A stretch of DNA of 64,000 nucleotides from the NCBI GenBank assembly GCA_031417835.1, contig JANOWJ010000188.1, positions 5,408 to 69,407 of the forward strand, given 5' to 3'. Shown piece by piece: positions 1-8,252 of the stretch (positions within the stretch are counted from its first letter, which is position 1; every line of letters begins with the position of its first letter). The stretch comes from JADJLQ01 sp031417835 (GTDB lineage: Bacteria > Bacteroidota > Bacteroidia > Chitinophagales > Saprospiraceae). A model generated the notes under the pieces. The model had not been told where the DNA came from. It did no database searches and saw only the letters and a list, made by a program, of their open reading frames with translations. Both the position numbers and the translations under genes were made by a program.

Positions 1-365
1 TCGAGCATGCCCTGATCATCTGTAGATCGGACGAACGCAGGGATCTCTTGCAGTCCAGCCATTCTGGAGGCTCTGGTACGGCGCTCCCCGGCTATGAGTT
101 GATACTTTTGATTGTGTATTTTACGCACTGTGATCGGCTGAATGATCCCATGCAGTTTGATGGTAGATGCGAGTTCACGTAGTGCTTCGGCATCAAATTC
201 GTTTCTTGGTTGATATGGATTGCCTTCGATAGCTGCTAAAGGGATCATTTGTACGCTAGCCATAGCAGAGGTATTCTGGCTAGGTTTAGGAGCATTCGTT
301 TTACCGGACTCCATATTGCCCAAGAGTGCTCTGATGCCTTTGCCTAATTCTTTTTTTTGATCCAT
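1..365 (-). CDS. parB: ParB chromosome-partitioning protein, N-terminal part (cut by window edge)
   Basis: I translated this partial gene directly. It starts at an ATG on the minus strand (complement of 363-365) and runs off the left edge after about 121 codons, so the DNA-binding half and C-terminus are not visible. The N-terminus reads MDQKKELGKGIRALLG, a usual ParB opening. It is followed by the ParB/Spo0J nuclease-like domain with NPYQPR (box I) and LIAGERRTRASRMAG, the GERR motif that binds CTP in this family. ParB loads on parS sites near the origin and works with ParA in chromosome segregation. It lies 16 bases downstream of parA on the same strand, the normal parAB order. I saw no parS-like palindrome in the visible part. 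Confidence 0.93.
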   Translation of the reverse strand, partial: MDQKKELGKGIRALLGNMESGKTNAPKPSQNTSAMASVQMIPLAAIEGNPYQPRNEFDAEALRELASTIKLHGIIQPITVRKIHNQKYQLIAGERRTRASRMAGLQEIPAFVRSTDDQGML

Positions 366-381
366 AGTTTAAATGGGCAAG

Positions 382-1161
382 TTATACTAACAAGAGGGAG
401 GATTGTCTTTTTAAAAATTCTTCTGCCAGGTTTAAGAAATTGATAGTGCCTTTGCCCCCGGCATCGTATAACAATACAGGCTTATGTACGCTAGGAGCTT
501 CTCCGATCTTAGAGTTTCGATGCACGATCGTATTAAAAATATAATCTTGAGCTGTAGATCGAAGTTCATTAACCACCAGATTGGCAAGTCGCAACCTGGA
601 GTCAAACATAGATAAGATGATCCCTTCAATCTCTAATTCCGGGTTGAGATTTTCCCGGACTATGGATATGGTCCGTTTAAGCCGACTCAGGCCTTCGAGT
701 GCAAAGATTTCACATTGTATCGGGATCAACACACTGTGTGCAGCAGTCAATGCATTGACGGTGATCAATCCCAGTGAGGGTAGACAATCGATGATGATGT
801 AATCGTATCGATGCGATATTTGATCCAGAATATTTTTGAGAATGTACTCTCTGCGATCTTTGTATACCAATTCAATCTCGGCACCTACCAGATCAGGATG
901 TGATGGCAAGATATCAAGATTGGGTGTCTCCGTAGATAGGATCGCATGTATCGGATCAGCATCATTGATCATACAGTCATACAGGGATAGCTCCAGATCA
1001 TCTACTGATATGCCCACTCCGGAAGCGGCATTAGCTTGAGGATCAGCATCTACGATCAAGATTTTTTTTTCCAAGATAGCGAGACTTGCTGCCAGATTGA
1101 TGGCAGTGGTGGTTTTGCCTACACCACCTTTTTGATTTGCTATCGTTACGATTTTGGCCAT
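382..1161 (-). CDS. parA: ParA/Soj chromosome-partitioning ATPase
   Basis: This 259-residue protein has the deviant Walker A motif KGGVGKTT at residues 11-18, the Walker A' stretch LIVDADPQANA near residue 40, and the Walker B type IIIDCLPSLG. These define the ParA/MinD ATPase superfamily. The length suits chromosomal Soj-type ParA without an N-terminal helix-turn-helix. ParA binds DNA non-specifically in its ATP form and moves ParB-parS complexes. parB follows 16 bases downstream, so the two are probably co-transcribed. A -7 type promoter element lies just upstream (1186-1193). The start ATG at 1161 gives the conserved MAKIVTIANQKGG opening, so the start is well supported. Confidence 0.95.
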   Translation of the reverse strand: MAKIVTIANQKGGVGKTTTAINLAASLAILEKKILIVDADPQANAASGVGISVDDLELSLYDCMINDADPIHAILSTETPNLDILPSHPDLVGAEIELVYKDRREYILKNILDQISHRYDYIIIDCLPSLGLITVNALTAAHSVLIPIQCEIFALEGLSRLKRTISIVRENLNPELEIEGIILSMFDSRLRLANLVVNELRSTAQDYIFNTIVHRNSKIGEAPSVHKPVLLYDAGGKGTINFLNLAEEFLKRQSSLLLV

Positions 1162-1185
1162 GACTTTGGATTGGACTCAGTTTGA

Positions 1186-1193
1186 CAAATTTA
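1186..1193 (-). promoter_or_regulatory. Candidate -7 promoter element of parAB
   Basis: On the minus strand this reads TAAATTTG, a full match to the Bacteroidota -7 consensus TAnnTTTG, about 25 bases before the parA start. No good -33 TTTG lies at the usual distance, so the call rests on the -7 box and its position. Confidence 0.35.
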
Positions 1194-1384
1194 CGTTTTT
1201 TTATCCAAGGTGAGTCCTTATGCCGCTAAGGCCGCACATGCTATGTCCAAAATCGCCTGAATAAATTCAGCCGCACATACCCAAACTCGGGCTCGGATGA
1301 AACCAAGCCACTACATATTATAATGTATTAGACACAAAGCGGCTGCAAAGTCATGACGCACTGTACGCCCTTTAAGCCTAATGT

Positions 1385-2329
1385 TTACTGTTTCTTCCCT
1401 GTAGTTTTAGCCAAAGACTCCAGCCCTTTGATTAAGGATTGGTATGCACCGGTAGAATCTTCTCTGAAAAACACATTAGGATTCTGACTGCTTTGCACCA
1501 AAAATGGTTTCAAGGAATCTTGGGTAGCATAAAATTGCACCTTTATGGCTGGTTCTATTCCATTTAAAGTCAAGCTATGAATAGGCGGGCTCTGAGGCGT
1601 AATGTCATCGACCAAATCATTGCCGCGTACACCCTGCAGTCCATTGACATAATTGGTCACTGCCAGTGTATCTTGGATCGATTGGCCATTTAATGTCCAG
1701 GCACCAACAGATTTCTGTAATTCTTGTGTTACTCCAGATACTCCAGAACTTAATGTCACACCGGTGAGTTGGTCGGTTGTAAGTTTTGTAATCGTCTTAT
1801 CTCTAAAATTTGAAAAAGGAGCATTAAACACCATACTCTGAAAACCATCTATCGCATACACTGTGTTTTCACCAGCCTCTCGGATATAGGATATCATGGA
1901 GTTGGTTTGGGGATTAAACCCAAATTTGCCACTGTAGAAATCTGCTGTTTTTTTTGACCCGGCATAGACAGTAATTCTAGAGCCAGTGCTGTCACTGATT
2001 TCATATTCGTTTAATTTATCTTTCGATTGGGTCACGATCGATTTTACTTTGATAGTCGATAGTTCTTTTAGCAAACCATCCAATGACCCTGATTCTATTG
2101 CGACCGTTTTGGTTCCTTGACGGGCTGTCCAGCTTGAATTTGATTTATTAAATTCGATTTCTGTATGGGCATCGGCTTGCGGATGCAATACAATGCGACT
2201 GATCTGAGCAGTATCTACTTTGATCAATTCTGCTTTAAACGATCTATCCTTACGATTATTAAAGAGTTGGCTAAGGGCAAATAGTATAGCGAGTACTATC
2301 AATACCCACATCAGTTTTTTATTATTCAT
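1385..2329 (-). CDS. DUF4340 domain protein of the gld ABC-transporter operon
   Basis: This 314-residue protein has one N-terminal membrane segment (about residues 7-22, LMWVLIVLAILFALSQLF). The rest is a beta-rich extracytoplasmic domain with the repeated pattern of DUF4340 proteins, such as KSIVTQSKDKLNEYEISDSTG near residue 97. DUF4340 proteins commonly sit beside GldG-type auxiliary ABC-transporter genes, as here: it begins 24 bases after gldG ends and is the last gene of the gldA-gldF-gldG operon. Its biochemical role is unknown. A periplasmic, membrane-anchored partner of the GldFG complex is a fair inference. The ATG used gives a positively charged MNNKK opening before the membrane segment, so the start looks right. 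Confidence 0.8.
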   Translation of the reverse strand: MNNKKLMWVLIVLAILFALSQLFNNRKDRSFKAELIKVDTAQISRIVLHPQADAHTEIEFNKSNSSWTARQGTKTVAIESGSLDGLLKELSTIKVKSIVTQSKDKLNEYEISDSTGSRITVYAGSKKTADFYSGKFGFNPQTNSMISYIREAGENTVYAIDGFQSMVFNAPFSNFRDKTITKLTTDQLTGVTLSSGVSGVTQELQKSVGAWTLNGQSIQDTLAVTNYVNGLQGVRGNDLVDDITPQSPPIHSLTLNGIEPAIKVQFYATQDSLKPFLVQSSQNPNVFFREDSTGAYQSLIKGLESLAKTTGKKQ

Positions 2330-2353
2330 CTGTATTTGTATTGAGTTTGAGCC

Positions 2354-3844
2354 TTACACATATCGTTCTTGCATCCGTTGGATTCGTTTTGATTTCATCT
2401 GTTGTGATCTAAAGAATCCATACAAGATGACTAATAAGATGGGCACTAAAAAATTACCCCATTTGATGATACTGCGTTTTGATTCATCTATCTCTCGGAT
2501 CGGATGGGTGGTAGCACCTTTTGTACGCAATTCCATCAAACCTGATTCATCGCTTAACCAATCTACACTATTCACCAAAAGATTGATATTGTCTGGTGAC
2601 ATGGCTCTACCCTCTTGAGCATTGACTGCAAAATCACCGTCACCGAAGACCACCATTTTCCAGGGTGATGCACCCGTCTTCTGTACAATGCCACCCATAG
2701 ATACATTGCTTTTAGGAAAATCTCCTTGCTGCCATTGTTTGTTGATGTCAAACATAATCGGTGCTGGGAGTGTATTTGATTTTTCAGATGAATTGACCAA
2801 AGAAGTATACCGTAGCGTACTATCTGCTCTCACTTGTACACTACTGGCGAATGGGAAAATCACTTGCTCCAACCCTTTAGTGACCGGATGATCACTGAAG
2901 TTGCTGGCCATCGGCAAGTATGGAAATTTCACCGGCGTCATCATTGTAAAAAAACCTTGTTGTTGTTGCACATTGACCTGGCCACATCGCGAGTCGACTA
3001 CAAAATCTCGATTGATCGTGATACCACGTTGAGCTAGCCATTCAGGTACACCGGTCAGCACGTTTTCGCCGGTTGCATTTTGAAGATTACCGTCTACCGA
3101 GTTGATGGCAAGTACCATATTACCACCTCTATCCAGATATTGATCAAGATGCTGAAGGGCCATAGGTGCCACCGTATCTTTAGGTCTGATGAATAAAATC
3201 GTTTTAAATTTTGCATCAATCGGCTGATTAGGATCGATAGGCTCTATCGTGTATAATGCTTGAAGTGCTTGGCTGACTTGAGCCAGTTCCTGCATACTAG
3301 CTGCACCAAAACCTTGGACTAATCCCAATGCAGGTTTATTGAGACTACTGATTTTTTTGATAGAAGTAGTCAGATCATATTCCATCGAAGCTCCGGGCTG
3401 TATAAACGGCAATACCTCAGACCTATCGCCCATTTTTAATACAGCACCCATATAGGCCTTCTGTTGTTTTGACTGATCTTTTTCACGCACATCGATCATG
3501 ATAGGCCGTATTCCTTGCTGCACTACTTGCTGTTCAACCTCTTCTTTTTCATTGGGATTGACAAACTCGTAATTGATCTGGCCTCCACTGCGAGCTCCAT
3601 ATTCTACCAATAAATCTTTAAAGTCCTGACGCACTTTAGCAATATTGGCTGGCAGATTTTCAGAGAAATAAGCGCTGATCGTAATCGGATCTTCAAGTTC
3701 TTTCAATATTTTTTTGGTGGATTTACTTAACGTAAACTCCTTACTCTTCGTCAAGTCTATCCGCACAAAATATCTCCGTGATAATAGATTGACCAATAAA
3801 AGGATACCAGAAATTAAGACTATAGTTGTGAGATTTTTTTTCAT
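2354..3844 (-). CDS. gldG: Gliding motility ABC transporter auxiliary protein GldG
   Basis: This 496-residue protein has an N-terminal membrane segment (residues 5-22), a large extracytoplasmic domain beginning with YFVRIDLTKSKEFTLSKSTKKIL, and a C-terminal membrane helix (IIKWGNFLVPILLVILYGFFRSQQMKSKR). This layout and the opening motif are typical of GldG/ABC_transp_aux proteins. The central part has the Rossmann-like auxiliary domain (KTILFIRPKDTVAPMALQHLDQYLDRGGNMVLAI). GldG partners with GldF (permease) and GldA (ATPase) in a transporter needed for gliding in Flavobacterium johnsoniae; its substrate is unknown. It starts 12 bases after gldF ends. It could serve a purpose other than gliding here, since no other gld or spr genes are visible. 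Confidence 0.87.
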   Translation of the reverse strand: MKKNLTTIVLISGILLLVNLLSRRYFVRIDLTKSKEFTLSKSTKKILKELEDPITISAYFSENLPANIAKVRQDFKDLLVEYGARSGGQINYEFVNPNEKEEVEQQVVQQGIRPIMIDVREKDQSKQQKAYMGAVLKMGDRSEVLPFIQPGASMEYDLTTSIKKISSLNKPALGLVQGFGAASMQELAQVSQALQALYTIEPIDPNQPIDAKFKTILFIRPKDTVAPMALQHLDQYLDRGGNMVLAINSVDGNLQNATGENVLTGVPEWLAQRGITINRDFVVDSRCGQVNVQQQQGFFTMMTPVKFPYLPMASNFSDHPVTKGLEQVIFPFASSVQVRADSTLRYTSLVNSSEKSNTLPAPIMFDINKQWQQGDFPKSNVSMGGIVQKTGASPWKMVVFGDGDFAVNAQEGRAMSPDNINLLVNSVDWLSDESGLMELRTKGATTHPIREIDESKRSIIKWGNFLVPILLVILYGFFRSQQMKSKRIQRMQERYV

Positions 3845-3856
3845 GGCGGGTGACGA

Positions 3857-4570
3857 TTAACGTTTAGAAATAAAATACTCGGCCAGGAATAAGCCGATGG
3901 CGGTGATAGATCCAAAATAAATAAGGTCTTTGCTGTCCAATACACCTCGAGATATAGAGTCATAGTGATTGGTCAGACTCAAAGTCTGAAATAACTCGCT
4001 CATCCAACCTGTAGATCCCGCAGCTAAAAAATCAAACAACAAGTGGAAAAAGATCCCGATCAATAAAGCCAATAAAAATGCTACAATCTGATTGTTTGTA
4101 ATGCTACTGGCAAAAAGACCTATTGATATATATGCAGCAGCCATCAGAAATAGTCCGACATAACCCGTCAAGGTAGCTCCATGGTCCATCTTGCCCAACC
4201 AAGCGACAGTAACATAATACGGTAGTGTAAATAATAAAGCTACTCCGACTAACATCAGACAGCCCATAAACTTACCTACCACCACCTCCCGATCTGTGAT
4301 GTCTTTGGTCAATAACATTTCTATGGTTCCTGTTTTTCTCTCCTCTGCTAACATTTTCATCGTCAAGGCAGGTATAAAGAAAAATAAAGTCCAACGGGCT
4401 ACAGAAAAAAATACTTCGAGATCAGCTTCGCGACGCATAAAGATATCTCCGCCCTGGATCCAGGTAAAAAAACCGCTAAACCCGAGGAATGCTGCGAGCA
4501 AGATATAAGCCACTAGCGAGTCAAAAAACGACCCAAACTCTTTGCGGGCAATAACAAAAATTTTATTCAT
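3857..4570 (-). CDS. gldF: Gliding motility ABC transporter permease GldF
   Basis: This 237-residue protein has about six membrane segments. It opens with FVIARKEFGSFFDSLVAYILLAAFLGFSGFF and contains EERKTGTIEMLLTKDITDREVVVGKF, the cytoplasmic loop typical of ABC-2 type permeases. Length and opening match GldF. It would form the membrane channel energised by GldA. The gene lies between gldA (51 bases upstream) and gldG (12 bases downstream), which supports the assignment over a generic ABC-2 permease. Confidence 0.88.
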   Translation of the reverse strand: MNKIFVIARKEFGSFFDSLVAYILLAAFLGFSGFFTWIQGGDIFMRREADLEVFFSVARWTLFFFIPALTMKMLAEERKTGTIEMLLTKDITDREVVVGKFMGCLMLVGVALLFTLPYYVTVAWLGKMDHGATLTGYVGLFLMAAAYISIGLFASSITNNQIVAFLLALLIGIFFHLLFDFLAAGSTGWMSELFQTLSLTNHYDSISRGVLDSKDLIYFGSITAIGLFLAEYFISKR

Positions 4571-4621
4571 AACCAGAATATGGAATTGTTTAGGTAGATC
4601 ATTAAATAGTAAAAATTTGAT

Positions 4622-5545
4622 TTAGTTCATCGTCAGATCTCTGAAGATGTCTTCCAGTTTGGTCTCAAATGGCACAAGTTCTGAAATCACCCAGTTTTTC
4701 TGAACACACAGTTTAAAAAGGTCGCGGGTAGAGGGCATATTGGGTTTACTGACGACCTCAAATTTTTTCTTGCCTGCATCCAAAAGCGTAACTGTCTGCA
4801 CCGTATGCAAAGATCGGATGGCATCGAGGATATCCTGAGAAGCTCCATCTTCAACACGCACATGATGGATCTCCTGCCCCTGAGCTTTTTGGCGCAACGT
4901 ACTCGCTGTACCATCGGCTACGATTTTACCTTTATTGATGATCAGGATGCGATCACAGGTAGCCTCTACTTCCGGTAAAATATGGGTACTGAATAAAACA
5001 GTTTTTTCTCTGCCCAGGTTTTTGATTAACTCCCGGATTTCAATGATCTGATTAGGATCTAGCCCGGTGGTAGGCTCGTCCAAAATGAGGACAGCCGGAT
5101 CATGGATCATAGCTTGTGCGAGGCCTACACGTTGTTTATAACCTTTAGACAGTTCGGAGATGAGTTTATGTTTTTCTACATCTAGACCACAGACTTTGAT
5201 CATCTCCCGTACTCTGTCTCTGACTTTATCTTTAGGTAGACCCTGCAATGCAGCCACATATTCCAGATAGTCTATGATCGGCATTTCATAATAAAGTGGA
5301 TTGCTCTCGGGTAAATACCCAATCTGTCTTTTTAAACTATGAGTTTTGACAGATTGTCCACCGATTAAGATATCACCGCCCTCGACATTAAGGTACTGAG
5401 CGATCATCTTCATGGTGGTCGTCTTGCCAGCTCCATTTGGTCCCAGGAAGCCAAGTATTTCGCCTGGTTTTACATCAAAGCTGATATTATCCACCGCTTT
5501 TTGCGGCCCGTATTGTTTACTTAAATTGCGGACTTTGATATCCAT
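4622..5545 (-). CDS. gldA: Gliding motility ABC transporter ATP-binding protein GldA
   Basis: This 307-residue ABC ATPase has Walker A GPNGAGKT at residues 35-42, the signature LSKGYKQR, Walker B VLILDEPTTGLDP and the switch histidine in LFSTHILPE. The C-terminal third (after about residue 220) is the extra domain seen in GldA-type and other ABC-2 exporters. It is the first gene of a four-gene operon with gldF, gldG and a DUF4340 gene. A full Bacteroidota promoter lies 25-55 bases upstream. In F. johnsoniae gldA is separate from gldFG; here all three are together, so the assignment is stronger than from sequence alone. Confidence 0.88.
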   Translation of the reverse strand: MDIKVRNLSKQYGPQKAVDNISFDVKPGEILGFLGPNGAGKTTTMKMIAQYLNVEGGDILIGGQSVKTHSLKRQIGYLPESNPLYYEMPIIDYLEYVAALQGLPKDKVRDRVREMIKVCGLDVEKHKLISELSKGYKQRVGLAQAMIHDPAVLILDEPTTGLDPNQIIEIRELIKNLGREKTVLFSTHILPEVEATCDRILIINKGKIVADGTASTLRQKAQGQEIHHVRVEDGASQDILDAIRSLHTVQTVTLLDAGKKKFEVVSKPNMPSTRDLFKLCVQKNWVISELVPFETKLEDIFRDLTMN

Positions 5546-5569
5546 ATGTGATTTTTGGTTTTAGCGCTG

Positions 5570-5600
5570 CAAAACTATCAAAAAACATCAAGCTATCAAA
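5570..5600 (-). promoter_or_regulatory. Promoter of the gldA-gldF-gldG operon
   Basis: On the minus strand, TTTG (complement of 5597-5600) is followed after 19 bases by TAGTTTTG (complement of 5570-5577). This matches the Bacteroidota sigma-70 consensus TTTG-N19/20-TAnnTTTG in both boxes. Transcription would start near 5563, about 18 bases before the gldA ATG. Confidence 0.65.
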
Positions 5601-5625
5601 TCAATTATTTATCATAATATTTTGT

Positions 5626-5661
5626 TAAAAAACAAAACCCCTCTACAGCGAAGTAGAAGGG
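5626..5661 (-). terminator. Rho-independent terminator after the haem lipoprotein gene
   Basis: On the minus strand CCCTTCTAC (complement of 5653-5661), a six-base loop and GTAGAGGGG (complement of 5638-5646) form a nine-pair stem with one G-U pair. TTTTGTTTTTT follows directly. It lies about 30 bases after the stop of the gene at 5693-6052. Confidence 0.85.
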
Positions 5662-5692
5662 TCAGCAAAAATAATTGACAAAACCAGTCCGC

Positions 5693-6052
5693 TTAATTAT
5701 TAGGTGCTCCAGCGTCAATCCAACAAAGGATCGTATTTTTCTGTGTTGTGGTTAGTGATGAACCTTTGGGCATTGCACCAGAACTCACTGCTGATCGAAT
5801 GGCCGTTTTAGCGCCATTGATTTTAGCATAAGTCAATAAATCACCAGGTCCATTGCTACTGCCACTACCATGACAAGATGATCCAGTACAGTTAGCTTGT
5901 ATAATGGGATTAACATTGGCAGCAAAAGCTTTTGTGACCGTACTACAGTCCAGTGTGACAGGCGGAGGTGTTGTAGTGCCTCCATCATCTTTACTACATG
6001 CATTCAGAATACAAATTCCAGCCACGAAACATACAAACACTATTCTCTTCAT
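5693..6052 (-). CDS. Small lipoprotein with a cytochrome-c-like CX4CH haem motif
   Basis: This 119-residue protein has a lipoprotein signal (MKRIVFVCFVAGICILNACSKD, lipobox LNAC with the cysteine at residue 19). A short Thr/Pro linker follows, then a small domain containing CTGSSCHG, a CX4CH haem-attachment motif rather than the usual CX2CH. The later GAMPKGSS supplies a methionine suitable as second axial ligand, and the C-terminus ILCWIDAGAPNN is typical of Bacteroidota and Planctomycete c-type domains at their end. It is probably an outer-membrane or periplasmic electron-transfer or haem lipoprotein; its partner is unknown. It stands alone with its own terminator. Confidence 0.7.
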   Translation of the reverse strand: MKRIVFVCFVAGICILNACSKDDGGTTTPPPVTLDCSTVTKAFAANVNPIIQANCTGSSCHGSGSSNGPGDLLTYAKINGAKTAIRSAVSSGAMPKGSSLTTTQKNTILCWIDAGAPNN

Positions 6053-6127
6053 ATAATTACTTGTTTTGTAGCTTCAACGGATTATTCGCAGATGAAGTTG
6101 CCTGGGCAAAAGCCCTTAATAAATATT

Positions 6128-6580
6128 TCACACCCGAAATCGCATTTCTATCAAGTCTTGTTTAAATCCCACTTTTTCATATGCCCTGATCGCAGAGACA
6201 TTGTCATGATAGACTTGCAATTTCATTTCCCGGATATTTTTACTGGTACACCAATTAGCCAATTCACTCATAATCAATTGATTGACTCCTTTGCCTCGGT
6301 ACGCCGGATCGACAAACATGAACCCCAGGTAGGCATATCGATCATACTCAAAGTATGGTTTTCCGATACGGATCGTAGCGTAGCCTGATGCGATGAGGTG
6401 CCCTGCATCTTCTGCTACAATAAGTATACTGTCAGCGTCATGGAGGAGGTGATTGAGGTCATAATAGTAGATCGGATCGGGCCGCAAGGTGGGATCAAAG
6501 GGACGCTCAGCAAGAATGACACCTTGCTCAAAGGTTAATAAGGTATGGAGGTCGTCTGGAGTGGCTGGTCTGATGTGCAT
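6128..6580 (-). CDS. GNAT-family N-acetyltransferase
   Basis: This 150-residue protein has the GNAT fold in order: MHIRPATPDDLHTLLTFEQ at the N-terminus, the beta4 stretch AYLGFMFVDPAYRGKGVNQLIMSEL with the acetyl-CoA motif RGKGVN, and the terminal LQVYHDNVSAIRAYEKVGFK typical of this family. The substrate cannot be read from the sequence. The gene stands alone, upstream of the CX4CH lipoprotein gene and on the same strand, with 75 bases between. Confidence 0.85.
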   Translation of the reverse strand: MHIRPATPDDLHTLLTFEQGVILAERPFDPTLRPDPIYYYDLNHLLHDADSILIVAEDAGHLIASGYATIRIGKPYFEYDRYAYLGFMFVDPAYRGKGVNQLIMSELANWCTSKNIREMKLQVYHDNVSAIRAYEKVGFKQDLIEMRFRV

Positions 6581-6593
6581 AAATTTCCCGCTG

Positions 6594-6768
6594 AGAACGC
6601 TAAGATCGCAAAGGTTTTTTTATTATGCAAAGAACAATAGGAGTATGATGGTGTTTTTTACGCTCAAGAACGCTAAGTTCGCAAAGGCCTTGATTGATGC
6701 AAAGTATGTTTGAGTCAAAAAGGTTTTTTCCCGCAGCGGGAGAAATGAAGAACGCCGAGTTCGCAAAG
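6594..6768. repeat. Three copies of a short intergenic repeat (agaacgctaagttcgcaaag)
   Basis: Copies of about 20 bases lie at 6594-6615, 6667-6687 and 6749-6768, differing at one to three positions. Two of them run into T tracts. A small inverted repeat, CCCGC-A-GCGGG, lies between copies two and three. The 300-base gap 6581-6880 holds these repeats and the next gene's terminator; I see no gene in it. Related 'gcgcaaag' sequence recurs on the opposite strand at 61648-61953. Confidence 0.7.
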
Positions 6769-6802
6769 TTTTTTTAACCATTTGATAGCCTCACTGAATG
6801 GC

Positions 6803-6836
6803 AAAAAAAAACCAAGATGTAAAATACACCTTGGTT
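6803..6836 (-). terminator. Rho-independent terminator after the RRM protein gene
   Basis: On the plus strand 6810-6821 (aaccaagatgta) and 6825-6836 (tacaccttggtt) form a 12-pair stem with one G-U pair and a three-base loop. Reading on the minus strand, nine T residues follow. It lies about 45 bases after the RRM gene's stop. Confidence 0.85.
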
Positions 6837-6880
6837 AATTAAATCGAATGATATTTTTGAAGGGTATTAACCCTGTCGAA

Positions 6881-7186
6881 CTACCATCTTTTCTTGTACG
6901 AGCTGTTGCCACCAGATCCAAAAGATCCGCCGCCACCAAGCTGTGACTTGTCTTTAGCTATAGATACAGAGATATTTCTGTTTTCGATGCTTTGATTGTT
7001 TAGATTACGGATAGCATTGTTGCCTTCGTCATCATTAGCCATTTCTACAAAGCCAAATCCTCTAGACCTTCCGGTCTCGCGATCCATAATGACTTTAGCA
7101 GAAGTAACAGCGCCATGTTCGGCGAATAAAGACTCAAGATCAGCGTCAGCTACACCGAACGCCAGGTTAGAAACATAAATTTTCAT
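6881..7186 (-). CDS. RRM-type RNA-binding protein
   Basis: This 101-residue protein is a single RNA recognition motif with RNP2 IYVSNL at residues 3-8 and RNP1 RGFGFVEM at residues 42-49. A glycine/serine-rich tail (GGGGSFGSGGNSSYKKRW) follows. Such small glycine-tailed RRM proteins are frequent in Bacteroidota and cyanobacteria; they bind single-stranded RNA and act in post-transcriptional control, sometimes in cold response. It is a single-gene unit with a strong terminator and a long upstream region. The RNA targets are unknown. Confidence 0.92.
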   Translation of the reverse strand: MKIYVSNLAFGVADADLESLFAEHGAVTSAKVIMDRETGRSRGFGFVEMANDDEGNNAIRNLNNQSIENRNISVSIAKDKSQLGGGGSFGSGGNSSYKKRW

Positions 7187-7597
7187 AATACAAAAAATAA
7201 AAAAATTAAAAAATAACGAATATTAGGGTAAAAAGGCAGGACTACAGTGGGAAGTGAAACTCTTTTGGGGGAGGATACTAAACGCAGGCAGAAATGCTTG
7301 ATAAACTAAAATTCACGGGGCGAAGTTACGATTTATTTAGTGAGTCGTGTGGTTTTATTGTGAATATAGTGTTATTAATGAGTGGCATTTAAAATTTAAA
7401 CCAGGGATGACAGCGGCTTCCTAACGAAAACCCCGAAAGTTGCAGGACCTTTTGGAATGTTTGGGTGAATTTGGCATGGCTCTAAGCGATGTGAAGACCC
7501 AATGGCAATATTGATTTCAGCCACTAAAACGAAATGATCATTTTATTTATTTATTTTGGATATTCAAAGTATATTCGTTGTTCAAAATCCAAACAAT
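7187..7597. other. Intergenic region between the divergent RRM gene and the mazE-like gene
   Basis: About 410 bases, AT-rich near both genes. I found no ORF with a recognisable product, no RNA gene and no strong promoter match. It must hold the promoters of both divergent units and perhaps a long 5' leader for the RRM gene. Confidence 0.5.
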
Positions 7598-7831
7598 ATG
7601 TCCGTTACAATCAATAAATGGGGTCATAGCTTAGGACTAAGGTTGCCAAAAGATATTGCGGCAAAAAATGATCTAGAGGTTGGTTCTGAAGTAGAATTCA
7701 TAGATTCTAAGCATGGAATAATAATTAGGAAGATTAATAGAAAATTGACTTTAGCAGAAATTGTGAAGTCTTATCCTAAAGATTATAATCCGGAGGAATT
7801 AATTCCGGATTTACCCAGTGAATCATGGTAA
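7598..7831 (+). CDS. mazE: MazE/AbrB-type antitoxin
   Basis: This 77-residue protein has a SpoVT-AbrB DNA-binding fold: VTINKWGHSLGLRLPKDIAAKNDLEVGSEVEFI, the usual MazE pattern, then an acidic tail that would neutralise the toxin. I chose the ATG at 7598 because the family opens with this motif; an in-frame TTG at 7556 would add 14 unrelated residues. The stop overlaps the toxin start by 7 bases, showing translational coupling. It should bind its own promoter with the toxin. Confidence 0.82.
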   Translation: MSVTINKWGHSLGLRLPKDIAAKNDLEVGSEVEFIDSKHGIIIRKINRKLTLAEIVKSYPKDYNPEELIPDLPSESW

Positions 7832-8175
7832 CAAATTTTTTTATACCTGATCAGTTTGATATCATACTGATTGATCATGATCCTCAGTTGGGTAGCGAGA
7901 TGTCAAAACGAAGACCTTGTTTGGTCCTGAGTAAAAGACTGCTAAATGCAACAACTAAAAGAGTTCTTGTTTGCCCGATTACATCAACAGCTCCTCAGAG
8001 TTATTTACATCTTCGTTTACCATCAAATCAAAAAAATAGTAGTGGCACCATCCTACTAGATCAGATTAAAAGCCTGGACTTTAAAAGCAGAAATGCAAAG
8101 AAAATAGACGAATTACGCGACCTTAAGCTCTACGATGATATAGTGGAGTTAATTGCATTGATTATCAAAAGATGA
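7825..8175 (+). CDS. mazF: MazF/PemK-type endoribonuclease toxin
   Basis: This 116-residue protein has the PemK/MazF motifs: DIILIDHDPQLGSEMSKRRPCLVLSK (substrate-binding loop and RPxLVLS strand), RVLVCPITS and SSGTILLDQIKSLDF. MazF toxins cut single-stranded mRNA at short sequences. It overlaps the antitoxin gene by seven bases. Length is normal and there is no sign of decay. Confidence 0.85.
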   Translation: MVTNFFIPDQFDIILIDHDPQLGSEMSKRRPCLVLSKRLLNATTKRVLVCPITSTAPQSYLHLRLPSNQKNSSGTILLDQIKSLDFKSRNAKKIDELRDLKLYDDIVELIALIIKR

Positions 8176-8252
8176 TGATCCGCAAGATTTATTTAAATGC
8201 AATCTCAACCACTTCATCCTGAAAATCACGCAATCGCTTGACCACCGGCGAT

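Noticed and set aside
1..1384. parS site or replication origin near parAB
   Set aside because: I saw no 16-base parS-type palindrome, DnaA-box cluster or dnaA gene in this part.
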